Below are positions 29,108 to 38,290 of a DNA stretch of 53,633 nt, piece after piece (position 1 is the stretch's first letter; the number at the start of each line of letters is the position of its first letter). The notes beneath the pieces are model-generated. The model did not search any database. It had not been told where the DNA came from and saw nothing but the letters and a program-made list of their open reading frames with translations. Both the position numbers and the translations under genes were made by a program. Source of the stretch: an uncultured Sphingomonadaceae bacterium. Its GTDB lineage: Bacteria; Pseudomonadota; Alphaproteobacteria; Sphingomonadales; Sphingomonadaceae. The stretch covers positions 1 through 53,633 of the forward strand of contig CAMLGC010000014.1 in NCBI GenBank assembly GCA_946479505.1. The letters run 5' to 3'.

Positions 29108-29788
29108 GTGGCCCAGCCGCTCATGCCGCACGCGACCGCTTCGTGGCTGGTCGACAATACCGCGCTCAGCTTCGAGCAGATCGCGGAATTTTGCGGCCTC
29201 CACATCCTCGAGGTGCAGGCGATCGCCGACGATACCGCGGCGAGCAAGCTCACCGGGCGCGATCCCGTGCGTGCGCACGAGCTCACCCAGCAGGAGATCG
29301 ACAAAGGCCAGGCCGACCCCAACTATCGCCTCCAGATGTCGAAGGGCCCCGATCAGGTGCGCCGCACCAAGGGGCCGCGCTACACCCCGGTTTCCAAGCG
29401 CCAGGACAAGCCCGACGGCATCGCCTGGATCATCCGCAACCATCCCGAGATGTCCGACGGCCAGATCGGGACGCTGATCGGCACCACGCGCTCGACCATC
29501 CAGGCGATCCGCGAGCGCAGCCATTGGAACATCGCCAACATCACGCCGAAGGATCCGGTGACGGTAGGGCTTTGCTCGCAGCGCGAGCTCGACGCGGCGG
29601 TCGCCAAGGCGGGCAAGGCGGCCGGGCTCGAGGCGCCGGTCGACAACCGGCTCGCGGGCGATCGCGAGGCGCTCATCAGCGAACTGCGCGCCGAACGCGA
29701 ACAGGCCGCGCGCGACGCAGAGAATGCCGCATCGGGCGAGGGCGAGCCCGATAACGGTCTCGGATTCGTCGATCCGTTCAAGCGCTGA
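29108..29788 (+). CDS. trcR: DUF1013 protein, cell-cycle transcriptional regulator TrcR
   Basis: 226 residues from a GTG at 29108 with AAGGA at good spacing. The family is recognised from MPHATASWLVDNTALSFEQIAEFC, KGPRYTPVSKRQDKPDGIAWIIRNHPE (in part) and IGTTRSTIQAIRERSHWNI, which looks like a helix-turn-helix (about 110-135). The tail is Glu/Ala-rich. The name TrcR and its role in alphaproteobacterial cell-cycle transcription are from memory. It stands alone, with hairpins on both sides. Confidence 0.9.
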   Translation: MAQPLMPHATASWLVDNTALSFEQIAEFCGLHILEVQAIADDTAASKLTGRDPVRAHELTQQEIDKGQADPNYRLQMSKGPDQVRRTKGPRYTPVSKRQDKPDGIAWIIRNHPEMSDGQIGTLIGTTRSTIQAIRERSHWNIANITPKDPVTVGLCSQRELDAAVAKAGKAAGLEAPVDNRLAGDREALISELRAEREQAARDAENAASGEGEPDNGLGFVDPFKR

Positions 29789-29807
29789 ACTGACATAAGA
29801 TCGTCCT

Positions 29808-29829
29808 TGCCGGACGTGTTCCGGCATCC
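29808..29829. repeat. 22-bp hairpin repeat, copy 2
   Basis: Identical over 22 bases to 418-439. The hairpin TGCCGGA/TCCGGCA lies 20 bases behind the trcR stop. Both copies follow a stop codon closely on the same strand, so a terminator-like role is plausible. Confidence 0.6.
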
Positions 29830-29925
29830 GCGGGAATGCTCTTTTTCGGAAGACGGAAGCACTTCGGTCTGAACGCCCGACGTTGTAGGCTCTCGCCCGC
29901 CAAACGGCGATTCGGGAGTCCGCCC

Positions 29926-30807
29926 ATGTCCGATCTCCGCCAGCGCGCGATTGATCTCTACGACGCCTACACGCACGACCACCGCGACCGCCGGACGCTG
30001 CTCAAGCAGATGGCGGCGCTTGCGGGCTCGGTCGCCGCCGCCGAGGCGTTGATCGCGGGCATTGCCGCGGCGCCCGCCGCGGCTGCCGTCACCGATCCCG
30101 CGGACCCACGGCTGCATGTCGAGATGATCGAAGGCGTCGAGGCGGGAAAGCCCGCTGCCGCCTATCGTGTCGTGCCGAAGGAGGCGCCCGCCAAGCTCGG
30201 CACCGTCCTCCTCATCCACGAAAATCGCGGCCTCAACCCGCACATCAAGGATGTCGCGCGCCGGCTCGCGCTCGAGGGCTTCCGCGTGATCGCACCCGAT
30301 CTGCTCGCGCCGCAGGGCGGAACGCCGACCGACGAAGACAAGGCGCGCGAGTTGATCGGCAGCGCCGATCCCGATCTCGTTCTCGCGCAGCTCCAGGGCA
30401 TGATCGCAAAAGCCAAGGCCGATCCGCAATCGAGCGGCAAGGCAGGCGCGGTCGGCTTCTGCTGGGGCGGGGGCACGGTCGATCGGCTCGCGGTCGCGGC
30501 GGGCGATGCGCTCGATGCGGCGGTCGCCTATTACGGCCCGGCGCCTGCACCCGAAACCGCCGTGCAGGTGAAGGCGCCGCTGCTGCTCCATTATGCCGGG
30601 CTCGACACCCGCGTCGCCGCGACCGCCCAGCCGTGGGTCGCCGCGCTCAACGCCGCGGGCAAGGACGTGACCGCCTACACCTATCCGGGCGTCAACCACG
30701 CCTTCAACAACGACACCTCGGCCGAACGCTACGATGCGGCCGCGGCGAAGCTCGCTTGGGGCCGCACGGTCGATTTCCTGCATGCGCATCTTGACGCGGG
30801 CGCCTGA
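29926..30807 (+). CDS. Dienelactone hydrolase family protein with internal Tat-like signal
   Basis: 293 residues from the ATG at 29926. The alpha/beta hydrolase of the DLH type has Cys179 as nucleophile (GFCWGG), Glu99 (HENRG), Asp227 and His258 (VNHAF). Residues 20-56 (HRDRRTLLKQMAALAGSVAAAEALIAG then Ala-rich) look like a Tat signal lying unusually far from the N-terminus. The protein is probably periplasmic. Family members cleave dienelactone or other esters; the substrate here is unknown. It is followed 41 bp later by a second glutathione transferase gene. Confidence 0.88.
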   Translation: MSDLRQRAIDLYDAYTHDHRDRRTLLKQMAALAGSVAAAEALIAGIAAAPAAAAVTDPADPRLHVEMIEGVEAGKPAAAYRVVPKEAPAKLGTVLLIHENRGLNPHIKDVARRLALEGFRVIAPDLLAPQGGTPTDEDKARELIGSADPDLVLAQLQGMIAKAKADPQSSGKAGAVGFCWGGGTVDRLAVAAGDALDAAVAYYGPAPAPETAVQVKAPLLLHYAGLDTRVAATAQPWVAALNAAGKDVTAYTYPGVNHAFNNDTSAERYDAAAAKLAWGRTVDFLHAHLDAGA

Positions 30808-30848
30808 TAGTTCTCATTATGTTCTCATAACGACTCGGGAGAAGAGCA

Positions 30849-31469
30849 ATGGCGAGCGACCTGGTTTTCTACACCAACCCGCAATCGCGCGGCCGCATCA
30901 TCCGCTGGATGCTCGAGGAGGTAGGCGCCCCCTACGAGACCGAAGTGATGGACTACGCCTCGACGATGAAGGGCGCCGACTATCTCGCGATCAACCCGAT
31001 GGGGAAGGTTCCCGCAATCCGCCATAACGGCCACGTCGTCACCGAATGCGCCGCGATCTGCGCCTATCTCGCCGACGCATTCCCCGATGCAGGCCTCGCC
31101 CCGCCGACCGTCGACCGCGCGGACTATTACCGCTGGCTGTTCTTCGCCGCCGGGCCGGTCGAGCAGGCGGTCACCAACAAGGCGGCCAGCTTCACGCCCT
31201 CGCCAGAGCAGGGCCGCATGTTCGGCTATGGCAGCTACGAGCTCACCGTCGACACGCTCGAACGCGCGGTGTCGCGCAGCGATTATATCGCGGGCGACCG
31301 CTTCACCGCCGCCGACGTCTATGTCGGCTCGCAGGTCGGCTGGGGCGTCCAGTTCGGCACGCTCCCCAGGCGCGAGGCGTTCACCGCCTATGTCGCGCGG
31401 TTGACTGCGCGAGATGCCTATATCCGCGCCAATCAAAAGGACGACGCGCTGGCAAACGAGCCTGCTTGA
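30849..31469 (+). CDS. Glutathione S-transferase family protein
   Basis: 206 residues, with GGAGAAGAGC before the ATG. The thioredoxin-like half is FYTNPQSRGRIIRWMLEEVGAPY; INPMGKVPAIRHNGHVVTECAAI holds the glutathione loop (cis-Pro and Glu-Cys). The C-terminal helical half has YIAGDRFTAADVYVGSQVGWG. It is a different subclass from the enzyme at 28277-28897. It is convergent with the GH3 gene (31-bp gap). Confidence 0.92.
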   Translation: MASDLVFYTNPQSRGRIIRWMLEEVGAPYETEVMDYASTMKGADYLAINPMGKVPAIRHNGHVVTECAAICAYLADAFPDAGLAPPTVDRADYYRWLFFAAGPVEQAVTNKAASFTPSPEQGRMFGYGSYELTVDTLERAVSRSDYIAGDRFTAADVYVGSQVGWGVQFGTLPRREAFTAYVARLTARDAYIRANQKDDALANEPA

Positions 31470-31500
31470 AAATACCTCCGTCAGTCCGGCACGAGGGTTA

Positions 31501-33717
31501 TTACGGATGCCACCCCGCCGGAAGCGTCCGCGCGGGCACCCGCACCGTCACCGTCTCGCCGATGTCGCGCGCCGATCGCGCCAGCATCACCTTGTAGGTG
31601 CCGCCCGCGATCTTCCACCCGCGGTCGTCCCACACCGCAAGCAGCCGCGGATCGACCGTCAGCCGCACCTCGGCGGTCGCGCCCGGCGCCAAATCGACCT
31701 TCTTCCATCCCGCGAGCCGCTTGGGCGCTTCCCAGCCACCCGCCACCGGCGACACATAGAGCTGCGCGACATCCATCCCGTCGCGGTCGCCCGTGTTGCG
31801 CACGCGGAAGCTGGCGGTGATCGTCCCGTCTTCGGCGGTGGCGCGCAGCCCCTCCTGCGCGAAGCTGGTATAGCTCAGCCCGTGGCCGAACGCGTAACGC
31901 GGCGTCAGCCCCTTGGCGTCGTACCATTTGTATCCGACGGTCGCGCCCTCGGTGAGCCGAACGTCGGGCGTGATCTCGCCTGGCCGCACGAGCTGGTCGA
32001 GGCTCGCGGGGAAGGTCGCGGGCAGGTGGCCCGACGGGTTCACCGTGCCGAACAGCACGTTGGCGATCGCGGTGCCGCCCTCGGTTCCCGGATACCAGGC
32101 CTCCAGCGCAGCCCCGACCTGCTCCGCCCACGGCATCAGCACCGGCCCGCCGGTTTCGAGCACGACCACCGTCCTGGAGTTCGCAGCCGCGACCGCCGCG
32201 ATCAGCGCATCCTGATTGTCGGGCAGCGTCAGGGGCACGTCGAACGATTCGCCCGTCCATTGCGTCGCGAACACGATCGCCACATCCGCCGCGTTCGCGG
32301 CAGCCGCCGCCGCGGCGGGATCGCTGCCGTCGACGAACGTCACGCGTGCGTTCGGCGCCTGCCTCCGGATCGCGTCGAGCGGTGCCGACGGATAGTACAT
32401 CACCGGCCCCGGCCAGCTCGTCGGGTCGATCCCGGGCACCGCATTGCCCTCGCGCGGATAGACGAGTGACGATCCGCCACCCGCGAGCACGCCCTTGTCG
32501 GCATGCCCGCCGATCACCGCGATCGACCCGATCGGCGGCGACAGCGGCAGGAGCGCGCCTTCGTTGCGCAGCAGCACGATTCCCTGCTCGGCATCGGCGC
32601 GCGTCACCTTGGCGTGCGCGGCAAGATCGATCGGCCCCGGCGTGACGGGATGATCGACCGCCCCGCTCGCGAACAGCGCGTAGAGGATGCGCCGCGCCAT
32701 CGTGTCGAGCCGCGCCTCGGGCACCGTCCCGCTCTCGATCGCGGCCTTCAGCGGAGCGCCGAAATAGGGCGCATCGTCGAACGGAAATCCCGAATCCTGG
32801 TCGAGCCCGGCCTTGGCCGCAGCGACGGTCGAATGGGTCGCGCCCCAGTCCGACATTACATAGCCCTTGAACCCCCAATCGCGCCGCAGCACGTCGGTGA
32901 GCAGGTAGGGACTCTCGCAGGCGTGCGTGCCGTTGACGAGGTTGTACGAGCACATCACCGAATGCGGATCGCCCGTCTCCATCGCGATCTCGAACGCGAG
33001 CAGGTCGGACATCCGCGCGCCCGCATCGTCGATCACGACGTTGCCCGTGCCGCGCCCCGTCTCGTGATCGTTGAGCGCGTAGTGCTTGAGCGTCGAGACG
33101 ATGTGGTTGGACTGGATCCCGGCGATCTCGCTCCCCACCATCACACCGGCGAGCAGCGGGTCCTCGCCGCCATATTCGAAGTTCCGCCCGTTGCGCGGGT
33201 CGCGCATCAGATTGACCCCGCCGGCGAGCATCACGTTGAACCCGCTCGCGCGCGCCTCGGCACCGATCATCGCGCCGCCCGCCTGCGCGAGCTCGGGGTT
33301 CCAGGTCGCCGTGGTGGCGAGGCCCGAGGGAAGCGCCGTGCGCCCCCGCTTTTCCTTGGCGCCGCCCTGGCTCGCGACGCCGATGCCGGCGTCGGTCTCC
33401 CATTGCGGCGGGATGCCGAGCCGCGCGATGCCCGGCACATAGCCCGCCGAGCCCTCGCGCGATTCGGCCGGGTGTTGGTAATTCTCGGACGGGGAATCGC
33501 TGGCGAAATAGCCGAAGACGAGGGTGAGCTTCTCGTCGCGCGTCATCGCGTCCACCGCCAGCGCCGCACGCTCCTCGGGCGCGCGCGCGGGATCGAGCCA
33601 CGGCCGCGCCGCCGTCTCGGCCGACGCCGGCGGCGGCGTCGCGGTGCAGCCGCCGATGGCGGCTCCGGCGAGCAGCAGCGCGACCAGCCCGCCGCGTCCG
33701 AGCGTCACCGGGCTCAT
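31501..33717 (-). CDS. Glycoside hydrolase family 3 (beta-glucosidase/beta-xylosidase), lipoprotein
   Basis: 738 residues. The lipoprotein signal ends GGC (lipid Cys24). The GH3 barrel has the catalytic nucleophile Asp290 in GYVMSDWGATHS, KHYALNDHETGRG near 211-223 and RDPRNGRNFEYGGEDP before it. The alpha/beta sandwich domain and a fibronectin-III-like C-terminal domain (VRNTGDRDGMDVAQLY) complete the full family architecture. It hydrolyses terminal beta-linked glucose or xylose from oligosaccharides, probably at the outer membrane's periplasmic face. The ATG at 33717 overlaps the MFS stop (ATGA); both are behind the operator at 35173-35186. Confidence 0.95.
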   Translation of the reverse strand: MSPVTLGRGGLVALLLAGAAIGGCTATPPPASAETAARPWLDPARAPEERAALAVDAMTRDEKLTLVFGYFASDSPSENYQHPAESREGSAGYVPGIARLGIPPQWETDAGIGVASQGGAKEKRGRTALPSGLATTATWNPELAQAGGAMIGAEARASGFNVMLAGGVNLMRDPRNGRNFEYGGEDPLLAGVMVGSEIAGIQSNHIVSTLKHYALNDHETGRGTGNVVIDDAGARMSDLLAFEIAMETGDPHSVMCSYNLVNGTHACESPYLLTDVLRRDWGFKGYVMSDWGATHSTVAAAKAGLDQDSGFPFDDAPYFGAPLKAAIESGTVPEARLDTMARRILYALFASGAVDHPVTPGPIDLAAHAKVTRADAEQGIVLLRNEGALLPLSPPIGSIAVIGGHADKGVLAGGGSSLVYPREGNAVPGIDPTSWPGPVMYYPSAPLDAIRRQAPNARVTFVDGSDPAAAAAAANAADVAIVFATQWTGESFDVPLTLPDNQDALIAAVAAANSRTVVVLETGGPVLMPWAEQVGAALEAWYPGTEGGTAIANVLFGTVNPSGHLPATFPASLDQLVRPGEITPDVRLTEGATVGYKWYDAKGLTPRYAFGHGLSYTSFAQEGLRATAEDGTITASFRVRNTGDRDGMDVAQLYVSPVAGGWEAPKRLAGWKKVDLAPGATAEVRLTVDPRLLAVWDDRGWKIAGGTYKVMLARSARDIGETVTVRVPARTLPAGWHP

Positions 33718-35123
33718 CCTTCCATGTCCTCGAGCTCGCGCCCGCGAGTCTCGTGGACCATCGCCTTCACGAAGAAGAACGAGACGAACGCCGCCGCGGC
33801 GTAGAAGCCGTAGGTGACGGGCAGGCCGACATTGTCCGCGAGCCACAGGAAGCTCACCGAGATGAGGAAGTTCGCGAACCATTGCGCGAACCCCGATACC
33901 GCGAGCCCCGATCCGCGGATCTGGTTGGGGAACATCTCGCCGAGCATCACCCACATCACCGGGCCCCAGCTCGCGTTGAAGAAGATCACGTAGAGGTTGG
34001 CCGCGATCAGCGCGATTGTGCCGTTGGTGTCCGACAGTTCGAGCGTGCCGTTGACCAGCGCGCCGCTCGCGAAGCACACCGCGACGATCGCCAGCGTCAC
34101 CGCCATTCCCGCCGACCCGACCAGCAGCAACGGCTTGCGCCCGATCCGGTCGACCGTGAACACGGTGAACAGGCAGGCGAGGATCGAGAGCGAGCCCGAC
34201 AGGATGTTGATGAGCAGAGCGTCGTTTTCGGAAAAGCCGACCGACTGCCACAGCACCGCGCCGTAATAGAAGACGATGTTGATCCCGACGAACTGCTGGA
34301 ACACCGCGAGCCCGATGCCCGTCCACACGATCTTGCGAATCCTGCCCGTCTCCGGGCTTATGAGGTCTGACAGCCGCGGGCGGTGATGGTCGGCGGCAAG
34401 GCTGCGGCGGATCTCGGAAATGCGCCGCGTCGCTTCATCCCCTCCGAACAGCCGCGTGAACACGCCCTCGGCCTCGACGATGCGATCCTTCATCACCAGG
34501 AAGCGCGGGCTTTCGGGAATGAGGAGCAGCGTGACCAGGTAGATCGCCGCGGGGATCACCTGCATCCAGAACATCCAGCGCCATGCCGGATAGCCGAGCC
34601 ACAGCTCGCTCGTGGACGACCCCGCGAAATGCGCGAGCAGGTAATTGGCGACGAACGCCCCGGTCAGCCCGGAGATAATCATGATCTGCTGCACCGACGA
34701 GAGCCGCCCGCGGACATGCGCGGGCACCACCTCGCTGATATAGACCGGCGCAAGCACGCTCGCCGCGCCGACCCCAAGCCCGCCGATGATCCGCGCGATG
34801 ATGAACACCACCGCCGATCCGGCGGCGCCGGCAGCGAGCGCGGAGATGATGAAGAGCACGGCCGCGATCCGCATCACGTTGCGCCGCCCGATCGAATCGG
34901 CGAGCCTTCCGGCGAGGAACGCGCCCACCGCGCACCCGATCAGGATCGCGCCGACGGTGACGCCGGTGCCGAGCGAGGACAGGTTGAACGCGCTTTCCAG
35001 CCCCTCGGTCGTCCCGTTGATGACGCCCGAATCGTATCCGAACATGAACCCGCCGATCGTGGCGACCGCCACGATGAGCGCGATCAGCGCACCGTTGATG
35101 CGCTGCACTTGCCCTTCGATCAT
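33714..35123 (-). CDS. MFS sugar porter (probable xylose/hexose:H+ symporter)
   Basis: 469 residues from the ATG at 35123, with AGGGAGA upstream; 14 more residues are possible from 35165. There are twelve membrane spans with sugar-porter signatures: GGFMFGYDSGVINGT in TM1, GRLADSIGRRNVM between TM2 and TM3, PESPRFLVMKDR after TM6 and DRIGRKPLLLVGS between TM8 and TM9. This is the XylE/GLUT subfamily. Coupling to a GH3 and a XylR-type operator upstream suggest uptake of xylose or glucose released by the hydrolase. Confidence 0.93.
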   Translation of the reverse strand: MIEGQVQRINGALIALIVAVATIGGFMFGYDSGVINGTTEGLESAFNLSSLGTGVTVGAILIGCAVGAFLAGRLADSIGRRNVMRIAAVLFIISALAAGAAGSAVVFIIARIIGGLGVGAASVLAPVYISEVVPAHVRGRLSSVQQIMIISGLTGAFVANYLLAHFAGSSTSELWLGYPAWRWMFWMQVIPAAIYLVTLLLIPESPRFLVMKDRIVEAEGVFTRLFGGDEATRRISEIRRSLAADHHRPRLSDLISPETGRIRKIVWTGIGLAVFQQFVGINIVFYYGAVLWQSVGFSENDALLINILSGSLSILACLFTVFTVDRIGRKPLLLVGSAGMAVTLAIVAVCFASGALVNGTLELSDTNGTIALIAANLYVIFFNASWGPVMWVMLGEMFPNQIRGSGLAVSGFAQWFANFLISVSFLWLADNVGLPVTYGFYAAAAFVSFFFVKAMVHETRGRELEDMEG

Positions 35124-35172
35124 CCCCGTCTCTCCCTTGGTCGTCCGATTCCCGCGGATCGCCATTGCTTCA

Positions 35173-35186
35173 TGTTAGCGGTAGCA
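35173..35186. promoter_or_regulatory. Candidate XylR/LacI operator upstream of MFS-GH3
   Basis: TGTTAGCGGTAGCA fits TGNTAGCGNTANCA, a palindrome with the central CG of LacI-family operators. It lies 50 bp before the chosen MFS start (35123) and 8 bp before the alternative ATG at 35165. The reverse complement of the site at 39980-39993 is identical. Confidence 0.78.
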
Positions 35187-35221
35187 TCGGCGGGCGCGAG
35201 CATTTTCTTTCGCTGCCCTCT

Positions 35222-36292
35222 TCAGCCGCTGCCGCGCCGCGATACAGCGCAGCTCGGCGGGCCCGCCGAATCGCGCACCACGAATTCGAAATCGAGCACG
35301 CGCTCGTTGGCGCGCGCGCCGCCGCGATGGTCGCCCAGCGTTGCGAGCAGCAGGTCGAGGGCGGCCGCGGCCATCGCGGCGATCGGCTGGCGAATCGTGG
35401 TGAGCTCGGGCCAGATCGAGGTCGCGAGCGCGGTATCGTCGAAACCGACGATGCTGATGTCGTGCGGCACCTCCAGCCCGCTGCGGTGCGCGACCGAGAC
35501 CGCGGCGGCGGCCATGTCGTCGTTGCTCGCGAAGATCGCGGTCGGCCGATCGGCCCGCGCGATCAGCCGCTGCGCCGCGACCAACCCCGATTTGTAGCTG
35601 AAATAGCCCTGCTCGACCGGCGCCGCCTCCGGATCGAGCCCGGCCTCGGCAAGCGCGTCCAGAAAGCCGCGATGCCGCTCGGCGCTTGCCATGTGCCCCG
35701 GATGGCCGCGGATATGGCCGATCGCGCGATGACCGAGCTCGATCAGGTGGCGCGTGATCGTCTTGCCTGCCGCATAATCGTCGATCCGCACGTTGAGCGC
35801 GTCCGCCGGAGCGAGCCCGCGCGCAACCGTGACCACGGGAATGCCCGCCGCGGCGAGTTCGGCATGGACCGGATCGTATTCGGAAACCGGCGGCGGCAAG
35901 ATCACGCCCTCGACGCGCGTGTTGGCGAAGCGCCGGGTGGCCTCGGCCTGCGCGTCGGCGCTGTCGCCCTCGCACACCTCGATGACGAGATGGCAGCCCG
36001 CGCGCCGCGCGCCATCGAGCGCGCCCACCAGGAATTGCGTGAGATAGGCGTCTGACGGGTTGGCGTAGAACAGCCCGATATGCGTGGCGGACCCGGCAGC
36101 GAGCGAGCGCGCGGCGGTATTGGGCGAATAGTTGAGCTGCTCGATCGCCTCGAGCACGCGCCGCCGTGTGCTGTCACGCACATTGGGCGCGCCGTTGACG
36201 ACGCGCGAGACGGTCATCGACGACACGCCCGCGGTGCTCGCCACGTCGAGGATCGTCGCCGTCCCCCGGCTCCTACGGCTCGATTTCGGCAC
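35222..36292 (-). CDS. LacI family transcriptional regulator, probable XylR
   Basis: 356 residues. The helix-turn-helix is at about 13-34 (TILDVASTAGVSSMTVSRVVNG in part), with the hinge helix at RRRVLEAIEQLNYSPNTAARSLAAG. The periplasmic-binding-protein-like ligand domain follows, with AIFASNDDMAAAAV and DISIVGFDDTALA. It lies between the MFS-GH3 unit and GH9, near four palindromes with a central TAGCGNTA. I infer that it is their repressor and that xylose or a xylo-oligosaccharide is the inducer, as for Caulobacter XylR (from memory). A weaker operator-like site lies about 20 bp before its own start. Confidence 0.93.
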   Translation of the reverse strand: MPKSSRRSRGTATILDVASTAGVSSMTVSRVVNGAPNVRDSTRRRVLEAIEQLNYSPNTAARSLAAGSATHIGLFYANPSDAYLTQFLVGALDGARRAGCHLVIEVCEGDSADAQAEATRRFANTRVEGVILPPPVSEYDPVHAELAAAGIPVVTVARGLAPADALNVRIDDYAAGKTITRHLIELGHRAIGHIRGHPGHMASAERHRGFLDALAEAGLDPEAAPVEQGYFSYKSGLVAAQRLIARADRPTAIFASNDDMAAAAVSVAHRSGLEVPHDISIVGFDDTALATSIWPELTTIRQPIAAMAAAALDLLLATLGDHRGGARANERVLDFEFVVRDSAGPPSCAVSRRGSG

Positions 36293-36311
36293 GCCCCCTC
36301 CTGTAACCTGC

Positions 36312-36325
36312 GTTTAGCGCCACCC
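36312..36325. promoter_or_regulatory. Weak operator-like site before the LacI gene
   Basis: GTTTAGCGCCACCC keeps the TAGCG core and the A-C-C of the other half, matching about 10 of 14 positions of TGTTAGCGCTACCA. It lies 20 bp before the regulator's ATG, a position fit for autoregulation. Chance occurrence is possible. Confidence 0.35.
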
Positions 36326-36340
36326 CATCGGCAAAGGCAA

Positions 36341-38290
36341 TCACGGGTGCGCGTCCAGCCAGGCCGAGACCCAGACGAGCGGCGCGTTCCAGTTGATCGC
36401 GACCTCGTTCATCGAAAAGGCGCGCCAGTCGTCGGCCCAGCATTTCTGTGGCGCACAGTCGGCCATCGCCGCTCCGATCTCGTCGGCCCTGCGCGAGCTC
36501 GAATTGGGACCGCCCGAAAGCACGCCCGGCGGGACCGGCGGCAGTTCGGGGTCGAGCTCGTGCAGCCAGAAACGGTGGTGCGGCTGCGCCATCGGCCGCG
36601 CGCCGAACCCCGACACGAACGACCGGTCCAGCGGGTTGCGGCCGAGGATATAGTCCATCGCGTCGATCACGCCGTCGCGGTAGCGCGGCTCGCCGCTGAT
36701 GTCGGCGGCGAGGCCGAGCAGCACCGCGCGGTTGAGCAGGTTCGAGTTCGATCCCCAGGGATAGGCCGGCGGATCGTAGGGGATGCGATACCCCACGTCC
36801 GTCTCGTCGGCGAGGAAGCTATCCGCCGCCGCGACGATGCTCGCGCGCAGCCGCGCCTTGTCGGTGTCGGCAAACGCATTGGGCAACGTCGCGAGCGAGA
36901 TCGTGCCGAGCGTCGCCGTGGTCGGCCACCCGAACTCGCCCGCTTTCGCTGTGTCGAAGAACGGGCTTCGGGCGATCGCGGTGCGGTATGCCGCGTCGCC
37001 CGTGGTCACGAACAACTCGGCGGCCGCCCAATAGAATTCGTCGGCAAAGCTGCGGTCGCCATAGCCGCCGCTGCCGGTGAACGCTGCGATCGAATAGAGG
37101 TCGGGATGCGCGACCGCGGCCGCATAGGCGCGCGTCGCGGCGGTGAGGCAGCGGTCGGCAAAGGCGGGATCGATGCTCCGCCAGATGCGCGCGCACTGCG
37201 CGGCGGTCGCGGCGAGGTTGAGCGTCGCCCCGGTGCTCGGCGGGAAGAGCTGGCGTTTCTCGGGATCGTCCTGCGGCGGCATCGGCAGCCCGGTCCAATG
37301 CTCGTCCGCGACCTTGTGGAACGCCATCCCCGACACATCGACCCTCTCGAAATCGAGCCCGGGCTCAGCCCGCGATACGCCGACCGGCAGCGCCATCCGC
37401 GTCCCCTCGGGCGCCTGCATCGAGAGCAGGAACTCCATCTCCCAGCGCGCCTCGTCGAGCAGGTCGCTCACGCCGTTCCCCGCCTCGGGCAACGCCGCGC
37501 TGCCGTCGGGGAAGGGCCGGGCATTCCAGCTCTGCCCCTGTTCGTAGAGGTCGAGCAGCGTCCACAGCGCGATCCCGCCGTTGACGACGTACTTCCCCTG
37601 GTCGCCCGCATCGTACCAGCCGCCGGTCACGTCGTAGGTGTCCACGCAGCCCGGCCAGTCGTTGCCCTTCTCGTCGGTGCCCGAAACGCAGGTGACGATC
37701 TCGTGCGGATGCCCGGCCGGCCGCGCCCAGCGCGCGCCGCCCGCATAGGCAGCCTCGATTCGATCGCCCGCGCGCGACTGGTAGAAATAATTGAGCGCCG
37801 CCTTCTTGACCGGCGCGTACAGCCCCGGCGCAATTGCGAACGCCCGGCTATCGCGCTCGCCGACGTGCAGCCGGAAGCCCTCGCCCGTGCCCGCAAAGCC
37901 GCTGAAGTCGATCAGGTGCAGATGCTCGCCCGACGCCGCGTCGTCGCCGACCACGATCGTCTTTCCCGATGCGACCACGCGTCCGCCAGCATCGGTCAGC
38001 GTCCAGCCGAGCGGCGCGTTCGCACGCTCGGGCAATACCGCGCGCTTCACCCCGTCAGGAAGCAGCCCGACCTGGTTGAGCCGGATCGGGGAGGATGGCA
38101 CGGGCGATGCGCATGCGGCGCTCATTCCGGTAAACGCAAAAGCCAGGAGAGCGGCTCGGGCGGGTTTCGACAGCCCAGTGCTCCCGCGAAGGCGGGAGCC
38201 CAGGTCGAATGCCAGCCTGGACCCCCGCTTTCGCGGGGGAACAGCAGCGCGTGAACCTAGCCCTATCGGCTCAATCCGCAGCATAGGCAT
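36341..38290 (-). CDS. Glycoside hydrolase family 9 (endoglucanase-type), lipoprotein
   Basis: 649 residues from the ATG at 38290. The N-terminal Ig-like CelD_N domain starts IRLNQVGLLPDGVKRAVL. The GH9 barrel has the catalytic Asp pair in GGWYDAGDQGKYV (DAGD at about 227-230), DYILGRNPLDRSFVSGFG, HHRFW, and the catalytic Glu in FSMNEVAINWNAPLVW near the end. These enzymes cut beta-1,4-glucans with inversion. The start is doubtful. ATGs at 38290 (GGGGG before it) and 38284 overlap the GH43 end, but they would translate an intergenic repeat. The lipobox SAAC is at residue 60, and a CTG at 38173 would give a normal-length signal. Confidence 0.9.
   Translation of the reverse strand: MPMLRIEPIGLGSRAAVPPRKRGSRLAFDLGSRLRGSTGLSKPARAALLAFAFTGMSAACASPVPSSPIRLNQVGLLPDGVKRAVLPERANAPLGWTLTDAGGRVVASGKTIVVGDDAASGEHLHLIDFSGFAGTGEGFRLHVGERDSRAFAIAPGLYAPVKKAALNYFYQSRAGDRIEAAYAGGARWARPAGHPHEIVTCVSGTDEKGNDWPGCVDTYDVTGGWYDAGDQGKYVVNGGIALWTLLDLYEQGQSWNARPFPDGSAALPEAGNGVSDLLDEARWEMEFLLSMQAPEGTRMALPVGVSRAEPGLDFERVDVSGMAFHKVADEHWTGLPMPPQDDPEKRQLFPPSTGATLNLAATAAQCARIWRSIDPAFADRCLTAATRAYAAAVAHPDLYSIAAFTGSGGYGDRSFADEFYWAAAELFVTTGDAAYRTAIARSPFFDTAKAGEFGWPTTATLGTISLATLPNAFADTDKARLRASIVAAADSFLADETDVGYRIPYDPPAYPWGSNSNLLNRAVLLGLAADISGEPRYRDGVIDAMDYILGRNPLDRSFVSGFGARPMAQPHHRFWLHELDPELPPVPPGVLSGGPNSSSRRADEIGAAMADCAPQKCWADDWRAFSMNEVAINWNAPLVWVSAWLDAHP
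38179..38243. repeat. Sphingomonad-type inverted repeat inside the GH9 5' region
   Basis: CTCCCGCGAAGGCGGGAGCC with CAGG on one arm pairs with CCTGGACCCCCGCTTTCGCG and GGGGAAC on the other. It is of the same kind as the element at 10075-10143. It lies between the GH43 stop and the GH9 lipobox, so it probably marks non-coding or secondarily coding sequence. Confidence 0.65.

Noticed and set aside
29052..29477. Plus-strand open frame over the start of trcR as a leader-encoded protein
   Set aside because: It runs through the trcR gene in another frame, is Arg/Ser-rich and has no ribosome site.
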